In this document: piece by piece, positions 5,791-12,106 of the stretch
Position numbering within the stretch: the first letter of the stretch is position 1
How the letters are laid out: every line of letters starts with the position of its first letter
From: Phycisphaerales bacterium UBA6054
Lineage (GTDB): Bacteria; Planctomycetota; Phycisphaerae; Phycisphaerales; UBA1924
Assembly: GCA_002429045.1 (NCBI GenBank)
Contig: DIYM01000022.1
Location: 1 to 12,520, forward strand
Direction of reading: 5' to 3'
Length of the DNA: 12,520 bases
Notes under the pieces: generated by a model
What the model was told of the DNA's origin: nothing
The model's input: only the letters and a program-made list of their open reading frames with translations
Databases searched by the model: none
Translations under genes and position numbers: made by a program

Positions 5791-6716
5791 TGAATAGCCG
5801 GATCCCTCAGCCCGCGTTCGCCCGTGGCCGACCAGCATTCACGCTCATCGAGCTGCTGGTGGTGGTCGCGATCGTGGCGCTGCTCATCGGGATCTTGCTC
5901 CCGGCGATCGGGAAGGCGCGTTCCACAGCGCGGTCGGTGGTATGCCTCTCGAACGTGCGTCAGGTCGAGCTGGCGCACCAGGTGTACTTATTAGACAGTC
6001 AGGATCGGTTCGTAGATGCGGCGTTGCCGCACGGGGCGCTGTCGGGCGACATCCGCAAGACCTGGATCGTGCAGTTGCGGAACTACGCCGACTCGGGGCT
6101 GGTGCTCAAGTCCCCGCTGGACCGCAGCGTGTGGTGGGACACCGAGAACAACGGGGCGGACGACGGCGCGACGGTGGGGCAGTTGCGTGCGTGGTTCGAC
6201 GCCAACGAGCAGATCCTCAACGACGGGGACTTCTCGAACGATCCGGACTACCCGGAGATCGCGCGTCTGACCAGCTACGGGTTGAACGGGTACACAGCGG
6301 CGAGTGTGTCGCCGGTGCTGGTCCGCGATCCCGTGACGGGACGGCGTCTGGATCGACGCAACGGGTACGACCGCCTGAGCCGCATCCCGCGCCCGAGCTC
6401 GACGGTCCACGTCGTCATGATGACCGACAGGAACCTGATCGGCGGCCAGGAGCAGACCGAGATCCCCGGGTTCGCCAAGTCCGACCACGTCCACCCCGAC
6501 GAGTGGGACCTGAGCTTCCTGAGCGACGAGGCGACGCTGATCCAGGCCCGCGGGCAGATGTGGCTCGACGCGCACGGCGGGTCCGGTTGGGACGGACGCA
6601 GCGCGGTGTCGCGTCTGGACGGGAGCGCCACCGTGGCGCCGTTCAGCGATCTCTACAAGGACACACGCAGGAATCGTTTTCATCCGGAAGCGGACGGCGT
6701 GAACACGCCCGACTAA
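5790..6716 (+). CDS. Prepilin-type (pseudopilin-like) secreted protein
   Basis: The 308-residue protein begins with a type IV prepilin signal: a short basic leader to A16, then FTLIELLVVVAIVALLIGILLPAIGKAR (17-44), with the conserved Glu five residues after the cleavage point (E21). A PilD-like peptidase would cut between A16 and F17 and the helix would anchor or assemble the protein. Such proteins with long globular tails are numerous in Planctomycetes, often called DUF1559-like or H-X9-DG proteins. Here the tail carries SNVRQVELAHQVYLLD near the start and a closing SRLDGSA near residue 280, reminiscent of but not identical to that family. There is only a weak AGG before ATG 5790. It leads a row of three envelope genes and has two operator-like palindromes upstream. 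What it binds or builds is unknown. Confidence 0.85.
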   Translation: MNSRIPQPAFARGRPAFTLIELLVVVAIVALLIGILLPAIGKARSTARSVVCLSNVRQVELAHQVYLLDSQDRFVDAALPHGALSGDIRKTWIVQLRNYADSGLVLKSPLDRSVWWDTENNGADDGATVGQLRAWFDANEQILNDGDFSNDPDYPEIARLTSYGLNGYTAASVSPVLVRDPVTGRRLDRRNGYDRLSRIPRPSSTVHVVMMTDRNLIGGQEQTEIPGFAKSDHVHPDEWDLSFLSDEATLIQARGQMWLDAHGGSGWDGRSAVSRLDGSATVAPFSDLYKDTRRNRFHPEADGVNTPD

Positions 6717-6724
6717 CAGGAGGG

Positions 6725-6759
6725 CCCGGCGTCAGCCGGGACCGCGTGCCCCTTCGCGG
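6725..6759 (+). other. Two small stem-loops in the 56-base gap between pseudopilin and dockerin-type genes
   Basis: CCCGGC (6725-6730) pairs with GCCGGG (6735-6740) around GTCA, and CCGCG (6742-6746) pairs with CGCGG (6755-6759). There is no T-run. The second stem ends just before the GGAG ribosome binding site at 6763-6766. It may tune translation or RNA processing between the two genes; terminator function is unlikely. Confidence 0.35.
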
Positions 6760-6772
6760 GCGGGAGTTGCGA

Positions 6773-7585
6773 ATGAACTTGCAGTATCGATTGGGTGTGG
6801 CGGCGGCGTTGTGCGGCGTGTGCGGTCCGGCCGCGGCGCAGACCCTGCACGAGACCGACTACATCCTCCGCGTTCACGACAACGCGCTGCAGACCGGCAC
6901 CGTCGATCTGTCCACGGGGGATGTGGTGTATCCGGACCCCGTCCGCAGCGGCACGTTCGGGGCCGAGGGGTTCCCCAACTTCACCAACGACCCGGGCGTG
7001 GACGCGCAGCAGGGCGAGAACGTGCCGGGCATGTTCGTGGGGTTCGATATCACGCGGGCGGTCCGGGTCTGGGACGGCGACTTCGACCAGATCGCCGAGG
7101 ACACCATCACGCTCCGAAAGAGCGGCATCAACACCACCTCGCCCACGAGCGATGTGGTCGTGCCCGGGATCATCTTCGGGCAGGCGAACCTCGACGACGG
7201 GGCCGGGTTCCACCACCACGTCCAGTTCTTCCTGAATCCGGCGTCGGGGGGGGCGCCGTCCGGGCTGTGGCTGCTGACGTGGGAGTTCTGGACCGACGCT
7301 CCGGGCGTCGAGCGGACCGAGCCCCTGTACGTCGTGTTCGCGCAGGGCGACGGTGCCGCCGAGCTCGACGAGGCGGTGCAGTGGGTCCGGGACAACCTGG
7401 TCGCGCAGCCGTGCGTCGCGGATGTGGCGGCGCCGTTCGGCACGCTGAACTTCTTCGATGTCAGCGCGTACATCGGGCTGTACAACCAGCAGGACGCGTC
7501 GGCCGATCTGGCGGCGCCGTTCGGCGTGTTCAACTTCTTCGACATCACCGCGTTCATCGCGGCGTACAACGCCGGGTGCCCGTGA
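6773..7585 (+). CDS. Secreted protein with doubled GC-type dockerin-like C-terminus
   Basis: This 270-residue exported protein has a signal peptide (MNLQYRLGVAAALCGVCG, then PAAAQ, cut around residue 23). An ectodomain of about 165 residues follows, with DYILRVHD (29-36), FPNFTNDPG (67-75), VRVWDGDFD (97-105) and GFHHHVQFFLNP (145-156). The C-terminus is two 23-residue repeats (216-238 and 244-266), about 15 of 23 positions identical, each with PFG, NFFD and a final YN, bracketed by C214 and C269. This matches the 'GC-type dockerin' surface-attachment domain of Planctomycetes, in which the calcium-loop aspartates of true dockerins are often replaced. GGAG at 6763-6766 supports ATG 6773; the longer frame upstream is a shadow of the prepilin-like gene. 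The ectodomain is shared with the next gene. The His cluster might bind a metal (inference); the function is unknown. Confidence 0.87.
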   Translation: MNLQYRLGVAAALCGVCGPAAAQTLHETDYILRVHDNALQTGTVDLSTGDVVYPDPVRSGTFGAEGFPNFTNDPGVDAQQGENVPGMFVGFDITRAVRVWDGDFDQIAEDTITLRKSGINTTSPTSDVVVPGIIFGQANLDDGAGFHHHVQFFLNPASGGAPSGLWLLTWEFWTDAPGVERTEPLYVVFAQGDGAAELDEAVQWVRDNLVAQPCVADVAAPFGTLNFFDVSAYIGLYNQQDASADLAAPFGVFNFFDITAFIAAYNAGCP

Positions 7586-7623
7586 CGGGCCCGGTCCCCG
7601 TGAGTGTGCCGGGCGCCCCCGTC
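7584..7623 (+). other. Long stem-loop after the dockerin-type gene
   Basis: GACGGG (7584-7589) pairs with CCCGTC (7618-7623), and CCCGG (7590-7594) pairs with CCGGG (7609-7613). The stem starts within the stop codon and is followed by ordinary sequence without a T-run, so it may be a weak terminator or a 3' RNA stabiliser that uncouples the next gene. Confidence 0.35.
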
Positions 7624-7671
7624 GGGCGGAGCGGCCGGTTTGATCCGTTTGTTGCGAGCAGCTTTGTAGAC

Positions 7672-7683
7672 AGTCTGAAGACT
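7672..7683. promoter_or_regulatory. Palindrome AGTCT-GA-AGACT before the ribosome binding site
   Basis: AGTCT (7672-7676) and AGACT (7679-7683) form a 12-base inverted repeat. It abuts AAGGAG (7684-7689), the best Shine-Dalgarno sequence in the window, eight bases before ATG 7698. It may be an operator or a small RNA hairpin controlling translation. Confidence 0.3.
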
Positions 7684-7697
7684 AAGGAGAGATAGCT

Positions 7698-8372
7698 ATG
7701 CGTAAGGCACTGATGGTATTGAGCGTGGCCGGTCTGGCCGGTGTGGCGTTCGCGGACGGCGGCGACTACGGCCTGCTGATCCAGGACGGCAAGGTCGTGA
7801 CCGGCGTGGGCGACCACGACGAGCAGGTCATCGAGAACATCGGCGAGCGCGTGTTCGCCGCCGACATGTCCCTCGTCGGCCCGAACTGGTTCGCCGACGA
7901 GCCGGGCATCTTCATCGAGGCCGGCTCCATGCCCGACAACTCGGGCATCGGCTTCGTGATCGAGTCCCCGGTGATGCGCTGGGACGGCACGGGCGACGTC
8001 GACTTCTCGTCGATGTCCTCGGCACCGATCACGCTTGAGTTCGGGCCCAACAGCGTGAGCAGCTCGATGTTCGCCGGTGACGTCGCCGGCTTCGACATCA
8101 ACTACGACGCCGACAACCCGTCCGGTTTCGACGAGCACTGGGACGTCCTGCTCGACTCGTCGGCGGGCACCGGCATCTACCTGATGCAGCTGCGGTTCAC
8201 CGTGGGCGGCTTCGAGGACTCCGAGAGCACCTGGACCGTGTTCAACGCCGGTCTGAGCGAGGACATCCACGACGCGGCGATCGACTACGTCGAGACCGTG
8301 ATCGTCCCCGCGCCTGGGGCGCTGCTCGCGATGGGCGGGGCTCTGGTCCTCGGGGCGCGTCGCCGCCGATAA
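7698..8372 (+). CDS. Secreted protein with PEP-CTERM-like sorting tail, paralog of the previous gene
   Basis: The 224-residue product has a signal peptide (MRKALMVLSVAGLAGVAFA, cut after residue 19) and an ectodomain homologous to that of the preceding protein. Shared landmarks are DYGLLIQD (23-30), GPNWFADEPG (61-70), GIGFVI...MRWDG (83-97), ITLEFG (111-116), GFDEHWDVLL (143-152) aligned to GFHHHVQFFL, GIYLMQLRF (159-167) and TVFNAGLSEDIHDAAI (180-195). The C-terminus, VPAPGALL (203-210), a hydrophobic stretch and a final run of four Arg, is a PEP-CTERM-like signal expected to be processed by an exosortase-type enzyme and anchored or released at the cell surface. AAGGAG eight bases before ATG 7698 makes the start secure. 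A strong terminator follows, ending this gene row. Confidence 0.87.
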   Translation: MRKALMVLSVAGLAGVAFADGGDYGLLIQDGKVVTGVGDHDEQVIENIGERVFAADMSLVGPNWFADEPGIFIEAGSMPDNSGIGFVIESPVMRWDGTGDVDFSSMSSAPITLEFGPNSVSSSMFAGDVAGFDINYDADNPSGFDEHWDVLLDSSAGTGIYLMQLRFTVGGFEDSESTWTVFNAGLSEDIHDAAIDYVETVIVPAPGALLAMGGALVLGARRRR

Positions 8373-8411
8373 GGCCGTCGCCTTGGGGCGACCGACATCT
8401 GTTTCCGATCC

Positions 8412-8449
8412 GGTCGGGCGGGATGGCTTCCCCGTCCGGCCTCTTTTTT
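8412..8449 (+). terminator. Rho-independent terminator, plus strand
   Basis: GGTCGGGCGGG (8412-8422) pairs with CCCGTCCGGCC (8431-8441), with two G-T pairs, and is followed by TC and six T. It lies 40 bases after the stop of the PEP-CTERM-like gene and ends the envelope cluster. Confidence 0.8.
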
Positions 8450-8474
8450 GCGCCTCGTTCTTTGCGCCCCGTTC
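8447..8474 (+). repeat. Tandem 14-base direct repeat after the terminator
   Basis: TTTGCGCCTCGTTC (8447-8460) is followed directly by TTTGCGCCCCGTTC (8461-8474), 13 of 14 bases identical, and a partial third start, TTTGC. The first copy begins inside the terminator T-run. It may be a slippage duplication or a binding site upstream of the thioredoxin-like gene. Confidence 0.6.
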
Positions 8475-8540
8475 TTTGCTCGGAGCGCCCGCCCGGACAA
8501 GGGGGTTGCGGCGGCACGCGTGCATTGAGACACTCGGGCG

Positions 8541-9104
8541 ATGGAGCGCAGAGCATGGCCGCTGTGGTTGGCGCTGATCGGGCTGTCGGTGCTGACCGTC
8601 CTGCTGTTGGTGCAGAACGCCGCGTTGCGTCGGGTGGTATCACGGCAGGATGCGCGGTTGCTGGAGCGCGCCACGCAGGGCGGTCTGGTGCCGGGCGATC
8701 GCGTCGGGGCTCTGGCGCTCTTTGATGCGTCTGGTGCCGAGCGGGGCCTGTTCTTCGACGAGGGCGGGCCCGCGACGGTGGTGTTTGTGGTCTCGGCCGG
8801 GTGCGCCGCGTGCGACCTCGTGTTGCCCGCGTGGGACGGGATGGTCGCCGACGATCTGGGGGGTGCTCTGGCTGTGGTGATCGACGTGGCGGCGGGCGAG
8901 CCCGGGGCGTTGGAGCCCAAATCGGCGGTCATTCAGTGGCGCGGAGCACGGAGGGCCGGATGGCTGCGCGGCGTTCCGGTGACGCCCTCGGTGATCGTGG
9001 TCCGGGGCGGCGGCGAGGTGGTCGGGGTGTGGAGCGGGAATGTCGCGGCGCGCCGTGTCGACGAGATCCGGGACGCCGCACGACAGGCGTCGCTGCCCGG
9101 CTGA
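8541..9104 (+). CDS. Membrane-anchored thioredoxin-like (TlpA-type) protein
   Basis: This 187-residue protein has an N-terminal membrane helix (about 6-25, WPLWLALIGLSVLTVLLLVQ), a short linker helix, and a thioredoxin-like domain facing outward. VVFVVSAGCAACDLVLPAW (80-98) holds the redox pair C88-x-x-C91, and VPVTPSVIVV (145-154) the cis-proline P149. It resembles TlpA/ResA-type periplasmic thiol-disulfide proteins that act on cytochrome c maturation or on other exported thiols; the length is usual for the group. No cytochrome biogenesis genes are nearby, so the substrate is unknown. The start has no good Shine-Dalgarno sequence, but ATG 8541 directly precedes the membrane helix. The gene has its own space after the upstream terminator. 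Confidence 0.87.
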   Translation: MERRAWPLWLALIGLSVLTVLLLVQNAALRRVVSRQDARLLERATQGGLVPGDRVGALALFDASGAERGLFFDEGGPATVVFVVSAGCAACDLVLPAWDGMVADDLGGALAVVIDVAAGEPGALEPKSAVIQWRGARRAGWLRGVPVTPSVIVVRGGGEVVGVWSGNVAARRVDEIRDAARQASLPG

Positions 9105-9124
9105 TCATCTTCTCGGGATCAACA

Positions 9125-9154
9125 AGCGAAAACGGCAGGCCTTGGGCCTGCCGT
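9125..9154 (-). terminator. Terminator between convergent genes, T-tract on minus strand
   Basis: ACGGCAGGCC (9132-9141) pairs perfectly with GGCCTGCCGT (9145-9154). Read on the minus strand the stem is followed by TTTTCGCT. It ends the Kazal-like gene transcript and, without a T-run on the other side, may also help stop transcription from the thioredoxin-like gene. Confidence 0.75.
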
Positions 9155-9184
9155 GCACGTGTCGCGCCGATCCCGCCGCGGTCG

Positions 9185-9424
9185 CTACCACTCCGGGAAG
9201 CCGGGCACGCAGTCCGTCGCGCAGGCCTTCGCGGCGTAGCACGAGTTGGAGTACGTGACACCGTTGGAGCACGTGACCGGGTCGTACACGTCGAGGCAGT
9301 AGACGCCCGGGAGGCAGTCGCGCGGCTGGAGCGGGAACGCGACCGCGGTGGCGGCCGCGACCATGACGCCCGCGACCGAGATGCCGGCGGCCAGTTTGGC
9401 CGCGGTGCTGAGTGACCGTTTCAT
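9185..9424 (-). CDS. Small secreted Kazal-like cysteine-rich protein
   Basis: The 79-residue protein has a signal peptide with a long hydrophobic core (about 10-29, ending ATAVA) and a mature part of about 50 residues with six cysteines (C37, C43, C52, C62, C68, C72). The segment YDPVTCSNGVTYSNSC (47-62) closely follows the Kazal serine-protease-inhibitor signature, in which 'YDPVCGSDGxTYxNxC' is typical; one residue is inserted before the third cysteine. Kazal domains generally inhibit serine proteases, but in bacteria many Kazal-like proteins are untested. The cysteine number fits three disulfides in the oxidising envelope, and a thioredoxin-like envelope protein is encoded next door, convergently. 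AAGGGG about eight bases before the ATG supports the start. The inhibitor function is inferred from the family only. Confidence 0.82.
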   Translation of the reverse strand: MKRSLSTAAKLAAGISVAGVMVAAATAVAFPLQPRDCLPGVYCLDVYDPVTCSNGVTYSNSCYAAKACATDCVPGFPEW

Positions 9425-9496
9425 TGTGAGGACCCCTTTCTGATTGCTCCGCCCGAAGGCTTGGATGGACGCCCGCCCGCTCGGGCGGACGCACGC

Positions 9497-9505
9497 AACG
9501 TAGCA
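9497..9505 (-). promoter_or_regulatory. Candidate extended -10 element for the Kazal-like gene
   Basis: Read on the minus strand this is TGCTACGTT, that is TG-n-TANNNT, an extended -10 pattern. Transcription would start near 9490, leaving a leader of about 65 bases with a G+C-rich hairpin before the AAGGGG site. No clear -35 box is seen. Confidence 0.28.
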
Positions 9506-9615
9506 CGGGGGCGATCGTGCGCCAGCGCGTTCCGCCGCGTGTCCGAACGATTTTCGGCGCCGCTTCCCACGAACACGGGATCGGTGCGCGGCGCGTCAAC
9601 CCCGAACGGGTGGTG

Positions 9616-9624
9616 TGGTAAGGT
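9616..9624 (+). promoter_or_regulatory. Candidate extended -10 element for the SnoaL-like gene
   Basis: TGGTAAGGT fits the TG-n-TANNNT extended -10 pattern. A start near 9631 would give a short leader carrying GGAGG (9641-9645), seven bases before ATG 9653. No strong -35 box is seen. Confidence 0.33.
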
Positions 9625-9652
9625 GGTCAAAGGCTCTTACGGAGGGAACGGA

Positions 9653-10153
9653 ATGCCGAATCGTGTCTTTGCATCGTGCTTGATCTGCGCCGTCGGCTCG
9701 GGGTGCGCCATCGACCGCCGGGCGTCCTGGACCGCGTTCGATCAGCGACCGGAGGTCGACGGCGTGATCGACGCCTGGCACGCCGCCGCGGCGGAGGGGG
9801 ATTTCGATGGGTACTTCTCGCGGATGACCGGAGACGCGGTGTTCCTCGGGACGGACGCGGGCGAGCGTTGGACGCGGGCGGAGTTCGAGGGCTTCGCCCG
9901 CCCGCACTTCGACGGGGTAGAGGCGTGGACGTACTCGCCGCGCGACCGGTTCCTAGTGTTCGACGCCGACGGGCGGACCGGGTGGTTCGACGAACTGCTC
10001 GACCACGACCGGTACGGTGAGTTGCGGGGAACGGGCGTGGTGGTCCGGACCCACGGCGGCTGGATGATCGCGCACTACTCCCTGACGTTCACGGTGCCGA
10101 ATGACGCAGCGCCCCGCGTTGTGGAGATCATCCGGCCGTTCTTGTCGGAGTGA
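9653..10153 (+). CDS. SnoaL/NTF2-like protein, putative lipoprotein
   Basis: This 166-residue protein has an NTF2-like (SnoaL_3/DUF4440-type) domain. The opening helix VIDAWHAAAAEGDFDGYFSRM (38-58), the strand with GTDAGERWTRAEF (66-78), and the closing strands GTGVVVRTHGGWMIAHYSLTF (126-146) are typical. These domains form a cone that holds small hydrophobic ligands or steroid- or polyketide-like substrates; many bacterial members have no known substrate. The N-terminus ends in VGSGC, with C18 as a plausible lipobox cysteine, which suggests export and lipid anchoring. GGAGG at 9641-9645 decides the start; the longer open frame is not used. The 3' end overlaps the convergent glycosyltransferase gene by 26 bases. 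Confidence 0.86.
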   Translation: MPNRVFASCLICAVGSGCAIDRRASWTAFDQRPEVDGVIDAWHAAAAEGDFDGYFSRMTGDAVFLGTDAGERWTRAEFEGFARPHFDGVEAWTYSPRDRFLVFDADGRTGWFDELLDHDRYGELRGTGVVVRTHGGWMIAHYSLTFTVPNDAAPRVVEIIRPFLSE

Positions 10154-11342
10154 CACGAGCCGGACGGTCTGCACCGAGCGTCTCGTGCATCAGCGAGACC
10201 ATGCGTGCGCCCCAGGCCGACCACGTGAACTCAACGCGGGCGTGCGCGAGGGCGTTGGCAGAGTAACGCCGGTAGCGTTCGGGGTCGCGGACGAGGGCCG
10301 CGATCGCATCGGCCCAGGTCTGGTGCGGTTCGGCGACGGGGATCACGATCCCGGTGTCGTCGTGACGCACGACGGAGGGCAGCCCGCCGGCGTCGGAGAC
10401 GATCGCGGGACGAGCGTGGTGGGCGGATTCGGTCGGCGCGATGCCGAAGGCTTCGCCGACCGATGGGAGCAGTTGGAGGTGGCAGGCGTGGAGCAGCCCG
10501 GTGTGCACCGCCGCGTCGGCGGGGTCAGACAGGCGGAGCGGGCGGCAGAAGTCGACCGCGTGCGACCGGCGCGCCAGGCGCGTGCCGGGCCCGATCACCG
10601 ACAGCGTCGCGTCGATGCCGGCACGCCGGAGCGATTCGGCGGCGCGGACCGCCAGGTCCACACGCTTGCGGACCGGATCGGCGGCGACGATCAGCAGCCT
10701 GCAATCCCTCGCAGTGGGCGGCGTGGCCGGGGCACGGATCCCCTCGGGATCATGGGGCGTGACGTTGGCGCCCATCGGGATCACGGTCGCCAGATCGGCC
10801 CGAAGCCCGAGGTCGCCCACGGCCGAGTCTCTCGCCCTCGCGCTGGCGAACGCGGCGCGTGACACGCGGGCCAGCGCGGCGCGTTCGATCTCGACGCGGG
10901 CATCGAGGAACGCCCGCCCGCGCGCGGCAAACGCGGGGTACGTCGCGTTGATGATCGGGCTCGCGGCATCAGAGAAGTAGACGATCGGGAGATCGGTCGC
11001 CAGTTCTGCCAGCGCGGTGGCGATGCAGACGCCGAAAAGCAGGTCGGGGCGCCCGGTATCACCCCGCGCGTGGCTCTCCAGTTGTGCCGTCACCGAGGCG
11101 GCCAGGGACCGGGCCCGCCGGTGAAGCACCCCCGCGGTGCGCGAGGGGAACAGGTCGTCGACGACACCCTTGCAGCGGGGCGGCACGCGTCGGCGGTACG
11201 CCCGCGCAAGACGCGGTTCGGGACCCGGCCGGTCCGTCACGATGGGCGTGACCCGCACCCCCCGGGCCCGCAGCGAAGAGGCGACGCGGTGCGGCATGCC
11301 CGACACCTGGTCCGGGTCGTCCGGGTCGGTGAGCGAGATCAT
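10128..11342 (-). CDS. Family 4 glycosyltransferase (GT-B fold)
   Basis: This 404-residue protein has the GT-B layout of retaining family GT4 enzymes, which transfer a sugar from a nucleotide-sugar to lipid- or polysaccharide-type acceptors. The N-terminal half starts with MISLTDPDDPDQVSGMPHRVA (1-21), the acceptor-side glycine loop. The C-terminal half has LLIVAADPVRKRVDLAVRAA (216-235), the usual 'sugar-donor domain' opening, then LLPSVGEAFGIAPTESAHH (291-309), containing the E-x7-E pair E297 and E305, and AIVSDAGGLPSVV (313-325). Length is normal. ATG 11342 has no Shine-Dalgarno sequence; TTG 11378, adding LHVG as part of the first beta strand, is a real alternative. No other polysaccharide genes are adjacent, so donor and acceptor are unknown. 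Confidence 0.9.
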   Translation of the reverse strand: MISLTDPDDPDQVSGMPHRVASSLRARGVRVTPIVTDRPGPEPRLARAYRRRVPPRCKGVVDDLFPSRTAGVLHRRARSLAASVTAQLESHARGDTGRPDLLFGVCIATALAELATDLPIVYFSDAASPIINATYPAFAARGRAFLDARVEIERAALARVSRAAFASARARDSAVGDLGLRADLATVIPMGANVTPHDPEGIRAPATPPTARDCRLLIVAADPVRKRVDLAVRAAESLRRAGIDATLSVIGPGTRLARRSHAVDFCRPLRLSDPADAAVHTGLLHACHLQLLPSVGEAFGIAPTESAHHARPAIVSDAGGLPSVVRHDDTGIVIPVAEPHQTWADAIAALVRDPERYRRYSANALAHARVEFTWSAWGARMVSLMHETLGADRPARVTPTRTAG

Positions 11343-11360
11343 CCCGACATGCAGCGTTGA

Positions 11361-11372
11361 AAGACTGGTCTT
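11361..11372. promoter_or_regulatory. Inverted repeat AAGAC-TG-GTCTT in a divergent promoter region
   Basis: The five-base arms lie in the 85-base gap between the divergent glycosyltransferase gene and the gene at 11428. It could be a regulator site serving either gene, or chance. Confidence 0.22.
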
Positions 11373-11427
11373 GTCCAATGGCGATACGGCAGCGGGCTGG
11401 CGACGAATGGGTGTACCGTAGTGTGCG

Positions 11428-12060
11428 ATGCACGCGCGGTCATTACAACCTCTGACGCTCGTTTTTCGGCCCTGGCTCGTGACCGTGTTCGCCGGCGCGA
11501 TGGGGCTGGGATCCTTGATTGTGGGGATCGTTCGGACCGTGCGGGGCGGCGTGGGGTGGGATAACACCTGGGGCGCGTTGCTCGCTGCCTGCTTGGGCTT
11601 GGGTATCGGATCGTTCGCCGCGCGGTTCTGGACGGTCGTGTTCGACGGGCCCGCCGGGGCGGTCCGCTGGCGTGTGTGGACGGTCTGGGGCGTCCGCCGG
11701 GGCGAGATCCCGTATGACCTGATCGTGGGGGTGTCGCATCCGGTGGGCAAGTCGAGCAGCGGCGTGCCGCCCCGTGGCATCGCGCTGGTGCTCGCCGACG
11801 GAGCGTCGTTCCGTTTGTCGTACTACACCGCGGTGCGTCGCGGGTTCGATCGCCTCCAGCGGGTGGGGGCGCTGATCCGGCGCGAGGTGGGGATCGATGA
11901 GCCTGGGGAGGAACTCGCGCTCGCCGACGCCGTGCTCGCGGCCGACAGCGATGTGCAGGCCGCCAAGGCAGTGCGCGAACTGCTGGGTGTCCCGCTGAGC
12001 GAAGCCAGAGTGATCGCACGCGGCATCCGGCGCGGGGACTCGGGCGACGCGGGCGCATGA
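11428..12060 (+). CDS. Two-helix membrane protein with PH-like middle and L7/L12-like C-terminus
   Basis: This 210-residue protein has two membrane helices (about 15-37 and 46-66). A soluble domain follows (about 68-155) whose alternating strands (WTVVFDG, VRWRVWTVWG, GEIPYDLIVGVS, GIALVLADGASFRLSYY) recall bacterial PH-like membrane proteins. A short C-terminal helical segment, DVQAAKAVRELLGVPLSEAR (175-194), resembles the ribosomal L7/L12 C-terminal helix pair ('AIKxvRexTGLgLkEAK'). The assembly is not one I recognise. ATG 11428 is the first start after an in-frame TAG at 11419 and has no Shine-Dalgarno sequence; TACCGT (11414-11419) and TAGTGT (11419-11424) are possible -10 boxes giving a nearly leaderless message. 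The function is unknown. Confidence 0.82.
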   Translation: MHARSLQPLTLVFRPWLVTVFAGAMGLGSLIVGIVRTVRGGVGWDNTWGALLAACLGLGIGSFAARFWTVVFDGPAGAVRWRVWTVWGVRRGEIPYDLIVGVSHPVGKSSSGVPPRGIALVLADGASFRLSYYTAVRRGFDRLQRVGALIRREVGIDEPGEELALADAVLAADSDVQAAKAVRELLGVPLSEARVIARGIRRGDSGDAGA

Positions 12061-12089
12061 CAACGCCCCGCGGGCGGGGCGCTGCGTTG
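12061..12089. terminator. Hairpin between convergent genes
   Basis: CGCCCCGC (12064-12071) pairs with GCGGGGCG (12074-12081), with the innermost bases opening to form the loop, and CAACGC (12061-12066) could alternatively pair with GCGTTG (12084-12089). It lies between the stops of the membrane-protein gene and the chemotaxis receptor gene and can serve both strands, though neither side has a T-run. Confidence 0.5.
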
Positions 12090-12106
12090 GCGATCAGACC
12101 GCCAGG

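Noticed and set aside
5942..6772. Upstream extension of the dockerin-type protein frame
   Set aside because: It lies out of phase inside the prepilin-like gene. The signal peptide and the GGAG site place the true start at 6773.
6773..8372. Calling the secreted paralogs members of the cyanobacterial Zur-repressed all3515 family
   Set aside because: The characteristic motifs of that family as I remember them are not present; only the general idea of a metal-linked secreted protein remains, as inference.
8447..8474. The 14-base tandem repeat as the start of a CRISPR-like array
   Set aside because: There are only two units with no spacers.
11343..11780. N-terminal extension of the glycosyltransferase frame to about 550 residues
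   Set aside because: The extension is antisense to the membrane protein gene at 11428 and has no domain character; the GT-B fold begins at or just before ATG 11342.
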